Assembly (NCBI GenBank): GCA_050288085.1
Contig: JBNKDD010000301.1
Location: 1 to 7,055 of the forward strand
Source of the DNA: JBNKDD01 sp050288085
GTDB lineage: Bacteria; Chloroflexota; Anaerolineae; Aggregatilineales; UBA3940
Direction of reading: 5' to 3'
DNA length: 7,055 bases
Made by a program: the position numbers and the translations under genes. Shown here one piece after another: positions 1 through 6,819 of this stretch; positions within the stretch are counted from its first letter, which is position 1; each line of letters starts with the position of its first letter. Below the pieces are notes generated by a model, which saw only the letters and a list, made by a program, of their open reading frames with translations, searched no databases and was not told the DNA's origin.

Positions 1-3000
1 ACCATCTCGCGAGGGGCATCTTCAGGCTGTTCGTCGAGGCGGGGGGGCATCCGACCATCCCGTTGATCGCGCAGCCGCTTGACGGCCTGGGCGAGCATCT
101 GGGTATACAGGTGGAATCCTACCGTCGTGATATGGCCGGACTGCCGTGCTCCGAGCACATCTCCCGCCCCCCGGATTTCCAGGTCACGCATAGCGATGCT
201 CATCCCTGCACCTAGCTGGGTTTCTTCGGCAATCGTCTCCAGGCGGGCGCGGGCTTCATCGGTCAGGCGGTGTACCGGCGGGTGGAAGAAATAAGCAAAA
301 GCCTGGCTGGCGCTTCGCCCCACCCTACCCCGGAGCTGGTATAACTGCGCCAAGCCAAACCGATCCGCCCGATCCACGATCAGGGTGTTGGCGCTGGGAA
401 TATCCAACCCGGCCTCAATAATGTTGGTGCTAACCAGGACGTTGATCTCCCCGGCAGCAAATTGATTCATTACCGCTTCGAGTTGAGCTTCCGGCATCTG
501 ACCGTGTGCGACGGCAAACGAGGCTTCCGGCACAACTTTTTGCAGCCGAGCGGCTTCGGAATGGATGGTCTGCACCCGGTTATGGACGAAGAATACCTGC
601 CCTTCCCGGTCGATCTCACGCAGGATCGCCCGCCGGATCAGGTCATCATCGCGCCTGCCAACATGGGTGATCACCGGCAGACGTTCCTCCGGTGCAGTAT
701 CGATGGTGCTGATATCGCGGATTCCGGTCAAGCTCATATACAGGGTGCGTGGGATGGGCGTTGCAGTTAAGGTCAACACATCGACCTGAGCACGCATCTG
801 CTTTAGCCGCTCCTTATGCGTAACACCAAAGCGCTGTTCCTCGTCGATGATCAATAAACCCAGGTCTTTGAATTCAATATCTCGCCCCAACAAGCTATGG
901 GTCCCGATCACCACGTCGATCTGCCCATCAGCCATCTTCTCGATGATCCGTTCCTGCTCGTTTTTCGTGCGGAAGCGGGAAAGCATTTCAACCTTGATCG
1001 GAAAGGCCGATAGTCGGCGGGAGAAGGTATCGTAATGCTGCTGGGCAAGTACCGTTGTCGGGACAAGCATTGCAGCCTGCTTGCCATCCATCACCGCTTT
1101 GAAGGCGGCACGCAGAGCAACTTCGGTTTTGCCATAGCCCACATCCCCACAGATCAGGCGATCCATCGGGCGGGTGCCTTCCATATCCTTTTTGACCGCC
1201 TCAAGTGCGAGGAGTTGGTCTTCCGTCTCAACGTAGGGGAAGGAGGCTTCTAACTCGTGCTGCCAGGGCGTATCCGGGCTAAAGGCATGACCGACCATCA
1301 TCTCACGGGAAGCATATAGATCGAGGAGTTCCTGGGCAATCTCCTCGACGGCCTGTTTAGTCCGCTCCTTGACCCGCGACCAATCCGGCGTACCCAACCG
1401 TGACAGGTCAGGTTCGGAGTCATCCGGCCCGACGTAGCGAGTCAGCCGGTCGGCCTGATGGATCGGCACATACAGCATATCGCCGCCCGCATAGGCGATC
1501 AGCAGGAATTCACGTTCGACGCCGGTAAAGGTGCGCTTGCCCAGGCCGTCAAATCGACCCACACCATATTCGGCATGTACGACAAAATCGCCCGGTTTCA
1601 GGTCGGCAAAGAAATCTTCCGGGGCCACCGCTCGACGCTGTGGACGGCGGCGCGGTTCGGGCCGCTTCCAGCCGAACACCTCCGCATCGGTAAACAGGTG
1701 CGTGACCGAGTCTCCCGCCCGCAGCACCCAACCCTCGGTCAGCGCCCCCTGTACGAAGGTCGGCCTGTTGGCATCGGGCAAAGTGGGTAGATCCTCAATC
1801 ACCGGCACGCGGGCACCCAGCCCCTGCTCATACCATAACTCCGCCAACCGGCCCGCCTGCCGCGAGGCGACGATCACCTGTTCGCCGTTGGCCCGGCTGA
1901 TATAGCGCAGATTTTCAAGCAGCGTCTTGAGTTGGCCGCCATAACGGGGGCCGGGTTCAAACAAATCACCGACGGGATGGGAGTCTTCCGGCATCCCGGA
2001 TAATTGAACCGTCCTGACCTGCGACAGGCTGTCGCTGAGATAATCCCAGGTTACAAAGGGCAGCGGCATATCCGACGGGATTTCACCCGATCCTTCATAG
2101 GTACTGCGAAGGTCGAGCGCCTGAGTTTCGAGGTCGGCGGTCGTATCCGCCACACTGCTCAGATCGTCAACCAGCAGCAGCACATCGTCGGGCAGATAAT
2201 CCAATAAACTGGATGACTCGGCATACATCCAGGGGAGATAGAATTCAAGCGCCGGGAAGGATGTCCCCTGGCGCAGCGATTCGAAGTCGTGCCTCAATAA
2301 GGCCGCATGATCGATCCCATCATCACCCGGCATGACAGCAGACGAGAACCAATCCGCCAACCGTTCAGCGACCTGCGGTCCATAGACCGGCAGCGCCTCC
2401 CGCGCCGGGGTGATCGTGACCGACGGCAGTTCATCAAGGCTGCGCTGGCTGGCCGGATCAAAAGCGCGGATCGAATCGATCACATCGCCCCATAATTCGA
2501 TCCGGGCGGGCTGCTGCGCGGCGACCGGGTAGATATCGAGGATTCCGCCCCGCCTGCTGAATGTGCCCGGTTCGGTCACAATCGAAACCGACTCGTAGCC
2601 GATCTCCAGCCAGCGATAGCCGATCTGGTCTGACAGGCTATCGTCCCTTTTTAGAATCATCCGGTGGGACAGCATCAGTTCACGGGGGATAGTGCGCTGC
2701 ATCAAAGCCCGTGCCGATGCGATGATCACGGTACCGGGTTGGGGTCGGTCGATCAGGTCTGCGATCACCTGGAGCCGGGCGCGGATTGAGTCCATCCCCC
2801 AGGCTGTGCGCTCATAAAACAGGGGATTCGGCTCGGCGAAGGTCAACACGCTTAAATCAGGTGCCCAGGCCAATAACTGCTCGGCGAAATTGTAAGCCCG
2901 ATCCATCCGGTCGGTGATCACCAGGGTGGGTTTGCCGGTATCACGAGCCAACGCTGCCGCCAAGTAAGGCCGCGCCGCCCGTATTAAACCTAATGAGATG

Positions 3001-3083
3001 TCCTGCGAATCCGATATACTGCGTATCAGATCACGATAGGTATCTTGCCCCCGCAGGGTATCCAACAGACCGGAGAGATTCAT
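1..3083 (-). CDS. mfd: Transcription-repair coupling factor Mfd, 3' end beyond the left edge
   Basis: Mfd is a cytoplasmic DNA translocase that pushes stalled RNA polymerase off DNA and recruits UvrA for nucleotide excision repair. I translated the frame by hand and it is open from the ATG at 3083 to the left edge, giving 1027 complete codons. Domains in order: an N-terminal UvrB-like module with FSRRGGILDIYP at residues 175-186; an Arg/Pro-rich basic linker at about 472-484; a CarD-like RNA-polymerase-interaction domain starting LKPGDFVVH at 495; helicase Walker A GDVGYGKTE at 646-654; the DEEQ box at 747-750; TLTATP at 771-776; motif VI QLRGRVGR at 916-923; and the TRG-type motif LEIRGAGD at 968-975. 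Family members are usually about 1150-1200 residues, so roughly the last 120-170 are missing. The ATG directly abuts the transporter stop (TAGATG) with no clear Shine-Dalgarno, which suggests translational coupling. All key motifs are intact. Confidence 0.98.
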   Translation of the reverse strand, partial: MNLSGLLDTLRGQDTYRDLIRSISDSQDISLGLIRAARPYLAAALARDTGKPTLVITDRMDRAYNFAEQLLAWAPDLSVLTFAEPNPLFYERTAWGMDSIRARLQVIADLIDRPQPGTVIIASARALMQRTIPRELMLSHRMILKRDDSLSDQIGYRWLEIGYESVSIVTEPGTFSRRGGILDIYPVAAQQPARIELWGDVIDSIRAFDPASQRSLDELPSVTITPAREALPVYGPQVAERLADWFSSAVMPGDDGIDHAALLRHDFESLRQGTSFPALEFYLPWMYAESSSLLDYLPDDVLLLVDDLSSVADTTADLETQALDLRSTYEGSGEIPSDMPLPFVTWDYLSDSLSQVRTVQLSGMPEDSHPVGDLFEPGPRYGGQLKTLLENLRYISRANGEQVIVASRQAGRLAELWYEQGLGARVPVIEDLPTLPDANRPTFVQGALTEGWVLRAGDSVTHLFTDAEVFGWKRPEPRRRPQRRAVAPEDFFADLKPGDFVVHAEYGVGRFDGLGKRTFTGVEREFLLIAYAGGDMLYVPIHQADRLTRYVGPDDSEPDLSRLGTPDWSRVKERTKQAVEEIAQELLDLYASREMMVGHAFSPDTPWQHELEASFPYVETEDQLLALEAVKKDMEGTRPMDRLICGDVGYGKTEVALRAAFKAVMDGKQAAMLVPTTVLAQQHYDTFSRRLSAFPIKVEMLSRFRTKNEQERIIEKMADGQIDVVIGTHSLLGRDIEFKDLGLLIIDEEQRFGVTHKERLKQMRAQVDVLTLTATPIPRTLYMSLTGIRDISTIDTAPEERLPVITHVGRRDDDLIRRAILREIDREGQVFFVHNRVQTIHSEAARLQKVVPEASFAVAHGQMPEAQLEAVMNQFAAGEINVLVSTNIIEAGLDIPSANTLIVDRADRFGLAQLYQLRGRVGRSASQAFAYFFHPPVHRLTDEARARLETIAEETQLGAGMSIAMRDLEIRGAGDVLGARQSGHITTVGFHLYTQMLAQAVKRLRDQRDGRMPPRLDEQPEDAPREM

Positions 3084-3977
3084 CTAACTGACCAACCAGA
3101 TTCCAAACAAGAGCACGCCTGCCAGAACAATTTTACGTGCCAACCCGGACGTGCTTGTATCTTCCTTAAATATTTGAGGCGCAATCGCCATTAAGACCCA
3201 ACCTACCACTATACCCAGAAAAACCTGTGTGCTCCCCAGCACCGCCACCAACGCTGCGCTAGGAGCAATACTTAATGCCGTAATGGTCATCACTTTGGAC
3301 AGGACGATCATCACTTCGCCGAGAACCATAATCAGCACACCGCCTACTGCCAACCCGCCCAGGCTGGAATTAAACGCCTTCCGCATGGCAGGCAGGGCCA
3401 GATAGAGCAATAAACCACCCAACGCATTGCCCCAGCTTTCATAGGCCGCCATAGTGATACCGGAGCCGGACACAGAACGGACGGCGATAATCCCGGAAGC
3501 CCATAACAGGTTCGTCCCCTGGATCAACCAGAACGCTCGCGATACCCGGAACGCTTCCCCGGTGCGGTTGATCGATATACCAATTGCAGAGGTCAAAATC
3601 AGCACAAAACCGCCCAACTGCCTCAGTGTGATCAACTCGCCCAACAAAACAAACGACATTACCAATACAAACAGGGGCAGCACTTGCAATGTAATTTGCA
3701 GACTGCTGGCCGCCTCATCCATCAGGGCCCTCATATACAGGTAGGTGCCGACAATGCTAGATAACCCGGCATAAAGTACAAGCAGGGCATCCAGACCGGT
3801 CAGCCAGTTCTGCCCGCCCGCCAGCCACAGCACCATTCCGGCAAGTGCCCCCACCACCGCCGACCACAGCATCAAGGCACGGGCATCCGGCACCACCCGC
3901 TCAACCGTATATTTTCTAAAAAAACCACCGGCAGTAAAGGTCGCCGGAGCGATCAGGGCAAAAACTAACCAATCCAC
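3084..3977 (-). CDS. EamA/DMT-superfamily membrane transporter, substrate unknown
   Basis: This is a 297-residue, very hydrophobic protein with about ten predicted membrane helices, near residues 2-20, 35-53, 61-84, 93-113, 118-137, 147-166, 173-195, 208-230, 235-265 and 280-296. It divides into two similar halves, as the drug/metabolite transporter superfamily does. The first half ends with an LLGE-then-GGFVLILTSAIGI segment (111-134) typical of EamA domains. The second half carries SIAPSAALVAVLGSTQ (236-251), then PQIFKED and a final hydrophobic helix, a layout seen in one EamA subgroup. The start is GTG at 3977, supported by AAGGA nine bases upstream. It lies 18 bases after pth and its TAG stop touches the mfd ATG. 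EamA proteins export or import small metabolites, but the substrate cannot be told from sequence. Family assignment is good; function is open. Confidence 0.9.
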   Translation of the reverse strand: MDWLVFALIAPATFTAGGFFRKYTVERVVPDARALMLWSAVVGALAGMVLWLAGGQNWLTGLDALLVLYAGLSSIVGTYLYMRALMDEAASSLQITLQVLPLFVLVMSFVLLGELITLRQLGGFVLILTSAIGISINRTGEAFRVSRAFWLIQGTNLLWASGIIAVRSVSGSGITMAAYESWGNALGGLLLYLALPAMRKAFNSSLGGLAVGGVLIMVLGEVMIVLSKVMTITALSIAPSAALVAVLGSTQVFLGIVVGWVLMAIAPQIFKEDTSTSGLARKIVLAGVLLFGIWLVS

Positions 3978-3986
3978 AAAAATATA

Positions 3987-3991
3987 TCCTT
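3987..3991 (-). promoter_or_regulatory. Ribosome binding site of the EamA transporter
   Basis: AAGGA on the minus strand lies nine bases before the GTG at 3977. It supports this non-ATG start over later in-frame codons. It sits inside the 18-base gap after the pth stop, so the transporter can start translation independently within the polycistronic message. Confidence 0.7.
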
Positions 3992-3995
3992 AACG

Positions 3996-4577
3996 TTACT
4001 CAGGGGTAGGCCCATTATGTCGGCTCATTGCCAAAGTCACACCATCACGCAGCCAGGTCTCGATTGCATCCGCTGCCCGGTCATAAGTCTCCTGGATGAC
4101 CGGAAGCTGCTCCCCCTTGAAGTCCTGGAGGACATAGTCCTCAGGTTTCATCCTACCGGGTGGGCGTCCAATCCCCACCCGCAGGCGGGCGAACTCCTGG
4201 CTTTTCAAATGCCGGATGATGCTCTTCATCCCATTTTGCCCCCCTGACCCGCCATCAGGCCGCATCCGTAACGTACCAACCGGCAGATCAAGATCGTCAA
4301 AAACGACGAGGATATCCTCCAGCGGGATTTTATAGAAGCGGGCTAAGGCTCCGACCGGCTCGCCGCTCAGGTTCATGTAACTCTGTGGCTTGACCAGTAA
4401 GACCGGCTGACCACCAATCGACCCGGTTGCCACAAATGCCTTCGACTGCTGCCGGGTAAAGCTCAGGCTGTGCCGTTCAGCCAGGTGATCGATCACCTGA
4501 AAGCCGACATTGTGCCGGTTATCTGCATATTCACGGCCCGGATTACCTAAGCCGACGATCATTGCGCGTTCATCCAT
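3996..4577 (-). CDS. pth: Peptidyl-tRNA hydrolase (Pth)
   Basis: Pth cleaves the ester bond of peptidyl-tRNAs that drop off the ribosome, freeing tRNA for reuse; it is a monomeric cytoplasmic enzyme. The 193-residue length is normal. Visible family residues, with E. coli equivalents from family knowledge, are GLGNPG at 9-14 (Asn12, like Asn10), RHNVGF at 21-26 (catalytic His22, like His20), YMNLSG at 67-72 (Asn69, like Asn68), FDDLDLPVG at 93-101 (Asp94, like Asp93) and GGQNGMKSI at 112-120 (Asn115, like Asn114). The position before Asn115 is Gln where His is usual. The ATG at 4577 is five bases after the upstream stop. Met6 (ATG at 4562) is an alternative that would give the more typical short N-terminus before IVGLGNPG, with a GGA nine bases before it. 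The context of pth close to mfd is seen in other bacteria. Confidence 0.97.
   Translation of the reverse strand: MDERAMIVGLGNPGREYADNRHNVGFQVIDHLAERHSLSFTRQQSKAFVATGSIGGQPVLLVKPQSYMNLSGEPVGALARFYKIPLEDILVVFDDLDLPVGTLRMRPDGGSGGQNGMKSIIRHLKSQEFARLRVGIGRPPGRMKPEDYVLQDFKGEQLPVIQETYDRAADAIETWLRDGVTLAMSRHNGPTPE
4482..4499. repeat. Perfect 18-bp palindrome inside pth
   Basis: CAGGTGATCGATCACCTG is its own reverse complement and does not extend beyond 18 bp. In the pth frame it encodes QVIDHL, a normal part of the N-terminal Pth fold, so codon constraint may explain it by chance. A cruciform or binding-site role is only a possibility. Confidence 0.5.
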
Positions 4578-4582
4578 AAGTA

Positions 4583-5323
4583 TTAATCATCCCGTCCGCG
4601 CCGCTTCTTGATCTGCCAGATTACTACACGAATTTGGTCAAGGAGTTGATTTTTAAACAACAGGTATATCCCAAGCAGACAGAACATCCCCAGCGCGATC
4701 AGCCCGCCGCGAACCGCTGCATGCCGCAGCCGGTCAGGGCGAAACGGCGAATCCTCCAGGTTAAGCGGCTCCGGGGTCGCCGTCGGGCCACCGGGGGTTG
4801 GGGTGGGACGGGGCGTCCGGGTCGGCGGCTGCTGGATCAGGGGAGTCGGTGAAGGGCCGGGTGTCGGCGTATCTGGTAATGCGGTGGCACTTGGCGCAGG
4901 TGGCAAGGTTGGCAGCGGAGTGGCCGTCGCATTGGATATCTGCACCCTCACAATCTCCTCAACGGTCGGAGACTCTTCATCATTCCGAACTATCCGCAGA
5001 CGGATCAGGTAACGCCCATCGACCAGGGGAGTCGTGTCCCAGGCCCCCAGGATACCATCACGCACCTGCTGAGTGATCGGCGGTTGGATGGAAATCCAGG
5101 ACTCTTCGGTGATCGGCGGATCAAGTGCATAAGCCAGCTCGTAGTGAGCAAAGGCGGAATCGATAGCCGTACCGGAGATTTGCACCACGCCGGAGACAAC
5201 TTCACCTACAGCCGGGGAGGTAATGCTCACTAAGGTTTGCTGCGCATGTACCGGAGATGGCATAAAAAAGCCTCCCCAGGCCAAGATCCCTAACAACATC
5301 AATTGAATAGTTAGCTTTCGCAC
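4583..5323 (-). CDS. Secreted Ig-like domain protein with Pro/Thr linker and C-terminal membrane anchor
   Basis: I do not recognise a named function. From the preferred GTG at 5323 the protein has 246 residues. It begins with a signal peptide (MRK, hydrophobic core, probable cut after PVHA at about residue 27). A beta-sandwich Ig-like domain follows at about 32-131, containing ITSPAVGEVVSG, VQISGTA, a WDTT turn and DGRYLIRLRIV. A Thr/Pro-rich low-complexity linker covers about 132-186, a single membrane helix about 206-223, and a basic cytoplasmic tail ends in KKRRGRDD. This predicts an extracytoplasmic domain on a flexible stalk. An in-frame GTG at 5335 gives a 250-residue form, but it overlaps the GAGGTGA ribosome site, which sits eight bases before the 5323 GTG; the shorter form also has the classic signal-peptide start. 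It is first in the cluster with pth, five bases ahead of it. The Ig type is common in Anaerolineae envelope proteins (my recollection of the family). The role could be cell-wall or ligand binding; this is not shown. Confidence 0.85.
   Translation of the reverse strand: MRKLTIQLMLLGILAWGGFFMPSPVHAQQTLVSITSPAVGEVVSGVVQISGTAIDSAFAHYELAYALDPPITEESWISIQPPITQQVRDGILGAWDTTPLVDGRYLIRLRIVRNDEESPTVEEIVRVQISNATATPLPTLPPAPSATALPDTPTPGPSPTPLIQQPPTRTPRPTPTPGGPTATPEPLNLEDSPFRPDRLRHAAVRGGLIALGMFCLLGIYLLFKNQLLDQIRVVIWQIKKRRGRDD
4793..4813 (+). other. Potential G-quadruplex tract
   Basis: On the plus strand the pattern is G5-TT-G4-T-G3-AC-G4, four G-runs with loops of two, one and two bases. It arises from Pro/Thr codons in the linker of the minus-strand secreted protein, so the G-rich strand is the transcription template strand and the mRNA is C-rich here. 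The pattern is directly visible; folding is not demonstrated. Confidence 0.6.
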
Positions 5324-5331
5324 GTCCCTGC

Positions 5332-5338
5332 TCACCTC
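5332..5338 (-). promoter_or_regulatory. Strong ribosome binding site that sets the start of the secreted Ig-domain protein
   Basis: GAGGTGA on the minus strand is followed by an eight-base spacer and the GTG at 5323. A GTG at 5335 overlaps this site and so is unlikely to be the start. Just upstream, CTCG and CGAG flank ATT and could form a very small hairpin that partly covers the site. Confidence 0.7.
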
Positions 5339-5359
5339 GAATCGAGAATCCAGAGGATA

Positions 5360-5389
5360 AGTTTAACCTATCTGGCGACGCTAATCCAA
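5360..5389 (-). promoter_or_regulatory. Candidate promoter of the Ig-protein/pth/EamA/mfd cluster
   Basis: On the minus strand, TTGGAT (5389-5384) and TAAACT (5365-5360) are separated by 18 bases, giving a predicted transcript start near 5353 and a short leader to the GTG at 5323. The match to sigma-70 consensus is moderate. The position right after the terminator at 5421-5447 is what supports it, because the cluster needs its own promoter there. Confidence 0.4.
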
Positions 5390-5420
5390 TAAGGCAAGCG
5401 CCTCGACTATCTCACCAAAC

Positions 5421-5447
5421 AAAAAAGAGCACGGTGGGCTGTGCTCT
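5421..5447 (-). terminator. Rho-independent terminator of the 434-residue surface protein gene
   Basis: On the minus strand, AGAGCAC and GTGCTCT form a perfect 7-bp stem around the 8-base loop AGCCCACC, directly followed by six Ts. The stem begins 30 bases after the TAG stop at 5478. The T-run is on the minus-strand side, so it stops leftward transcription and separates this gene from the pth-mfd cluster. Confidence 0.9.
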
Positions 5448-5477
5448 CTTTGCTCATCGTAAGATGGCGTCTGTCTA

Positions 5478-6782
5478 CTACGGAGTCTCCAAAGATTCGG
5501 GCAGCACGATTTCGATCCAACGGGGATCAACCCGGTTATTGCGAGCTGCAATCCCCACATCCTCGTGGATCAACCCGGCCCAGAACTGCTGCGGATTGCG
5601 CGACTCGACAATATCCTTGAGCACAATCCCCCCGGTGACGATCACCCGTTCGCCGGGCATCAGATAATAATGTATCTGCCCGTCGCTCTCGATGGGCGTG
5701 AGTGTCTCCTTCGTACCTAAAGCCCAACGCCAGGGGTAATCGGTCAGGCAGGTATCACAGTTGATTCCCAACCGCCAGGCCCCCGATTCTACATAGTAGC
5801 CGGTGCTTGAGAACAGATCATCCTGCTGATAAACGTAGCCGGAATCCGGGCCGGTGGTGCGGATCGGCGCTTCGCCATAGTTCCAGACCGTCACCTCAAA
5901 GTACAGGGTCTCACCAACTAAGACCGTCTCGCTGGAATAACTCACCGTATCCCCGACCGGCTGGGCAACAATTTCGGCCAGGGGGATTCCCGCGTCACGC
6001 ACGACCAGTTGACCGGTACGCTGCACACGCTGACCCTCATCGTCGGTGGCTTCAACCAACACCGTATACCGGCCATCCGGCGGCGGATTCGCACCGTTGT
6101 CAATACCACCATCATATTCGAAACTGTGGCGACCTTCCTCACCTGAGACACGTAATTCTTGTAATTCCGGGATGTAGGTTGGCTCGCCTTCTTCGTCGAT
6201 CAGATAAACGCTGAGTTGGGAATCCTTGCCAACGTAAACGTTAACCCACACCCGGTCGTTTAGCCCATCCTGATTGGGGGTGAATTCTTCCGGCGAGATG
6301 GTGAACTCCCACAGGTCAGGGAGTTTGGGATCGGCATCCTGCACGATTAACGTTCCGGTGGCCTGATGCATCTGCCCGGTGGCCTGATCGACAGCTTCGA
6401 TCACCCAGGTATAGGTTCCATCAGGCAGCAATCGGGCTAATACCTCACCCTTGATATCTTCGCCTTCCTGAACAAAACCATCAACGATACCGCTGAACAA
6501 AACCTGATACTGGCCCTTTGTCCGAAGCTGCTCATCGCGGAAGTTGTAACGGTTACCGTCTTCATCCTCAAAATATATCGACAGCAGCGATTCGCGCCGG
6601 AGCCGGTAGGTAATCTGGGTTAAGTCATCGACCCCGTCAGCATTTGGGCTGATCGTGCCCAGGCCGAAATCGGCTTCGGCGATCACCGATCCGGTTGGAC
6701 GGGTCACGAGATAGCCGACCGCCAATAAGATCAGCACACCGGCAAGGCTGATTGCCACAGTTAAAGCGCGTGGAATTCGCAC
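5478..6782 (-). CDS. Membrane-anchored extracytoplasmic protein with two PNxDGxxD beta-sandwich repeats
   Basis: No named function is recognised. From the GTG at 6782 the protein has 434 residues. It opens with MRIPR and a hydrophobic helix at about 8-26, an uncleaved anchor or signal peptide. Two tandem repeats follow. Each starts with an acidic Asn/Asp motif (SPNADGVDD at 45-53; TPNQDGLND at 168-176) and ends with DG-x-YT (121-125; 236-240), then an A-x-D turn, TGxLxV and a D-A/G linker. This resembles FlgD-type Ig and CHU_C-like modules, and the Asp/Asn motif could bind calcium (inference). A third region at about 264-428 has VWNYGEAP, WRLGIN, a Cys-x-x-Cys pair (342, 345), YPWRWALG, MPGERV and FWAGLIHED, suggesting a further beta domain. 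A TTG at 6848 would add 22 residues, but it coincides with the -35 box, and AAGGAG lies six bases before the 6782 GTG. The gene is monocistronic between promoter and terminator. Confidence 0.85.
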   Translation of the reverse strand: MRIPRALTVAISLAGVLILLAVGYLVTRPTGSVIAEADFGLGTISPNADGVDDLTQITYRLRRESLLSIYFEDEDGNRYNFRDEQLRTKGQYQVLFSGIVDGFVQEGEDIKGEVLARLLPDGTYTWVIEAVDQATGQMHQATGTLIVQDADPKLPDLWEFTISPEEFTPNQDGLNDRVWVNVYVGKDSQLSVYLIDEEGEPTYIPELQELRVSGEEGRHSFEYDGGIDNGANPPPDGRYTVLVEATDDEGQRVQRTGQLVVRDAGIPLAEIVAQPVGDTVSYSSETVLVGETLYFEVTVWNYGEAPIRTTGPDSGYVYQQDDLFSSTGYYVESGAWRLGINCDTCLTDYPWRWALGTKETLTPIESDGQIHYYLMPGERVIVTGGIVLKDIVESRNPQQFWAGLIHEDVGIAARNNRVDPRWIEIVLPESLETP

Positions 6783-6788
6783 AGGTTT

Positions 6789-6794
6789 CTCCTT
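6789..6794 (-). promoter_or_regulatory. Ribosome binding site that sets the start of the 434-residue protein
   Basis: AAGGAG on the minus strand lies six bases before the GTG at 6782. It is a near-perfect Shine-Dalgarno and favours this start over the upstream in-frame TTG at 6848, which has no comparable site. Confidence 0.75.
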
Positions 6795-6819
6795 GGTGTC
6801 AGTTTCATATCGAGGGCGG

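Noticed and set aside
41..47. Seven-G run (seven C in the mfd coding strand), and a similar run at 6908-6914, as phase-variation tracts
   Set aside because: Both are only seven bases long, encode normal Pro or Gly residues within open frames, and one lies in a housekeeping gene where switching would be unlikely.
666..675. GGTGATCACC palindrome, seen again in the 2913 area, as a repeated operator
   Set aside because: Both copies sit in mfd coding sequence where Val-Ile-Thr codons produce this string; ten bases is too short to argue for a site.
79..2495. Plus-strand open frames opposite mfd, for example 462-770, 1458-1790 and 1531-1905
   Set aside because: They are antisense shadows of the intact mfd frame, rich in Arg, Pro and Ser, with no recognisable domain and no ribosome site that I could see.
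4634..5076. Plus-strand frames opposite the Pro/Thr linker gene, including Gly-rich products
   Set aside because: They are shadows of a low-complexity coding region; the Gly/Val-rich composition simply reflects the reverse complement of Pro/Thr codons.
5336..5346. CTCGA-A-TCGAG symmetric element near the ribosome site as a regulator operator
   Set aside because: Five-base arms around one base are too short to claim an operator; it is mentioned only as a minor note to the ribosome site.
5807..6214. Plus-strand 135-codon frame inside the 434-residue protein gene
   Set aside because: Its composition (His, Arg, Pro and Ser rich, no hydrophobic core) is typical of antisense reading; the minus-strand frame has clear domain repeats.
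5478..6782. Flagellar hook-cap protein FlgD
   Set aside because: Only the FlgD-type Ig-like module is suggested. The protein has a membrane anchor and two such modules, and there are no flagellar neighbours.
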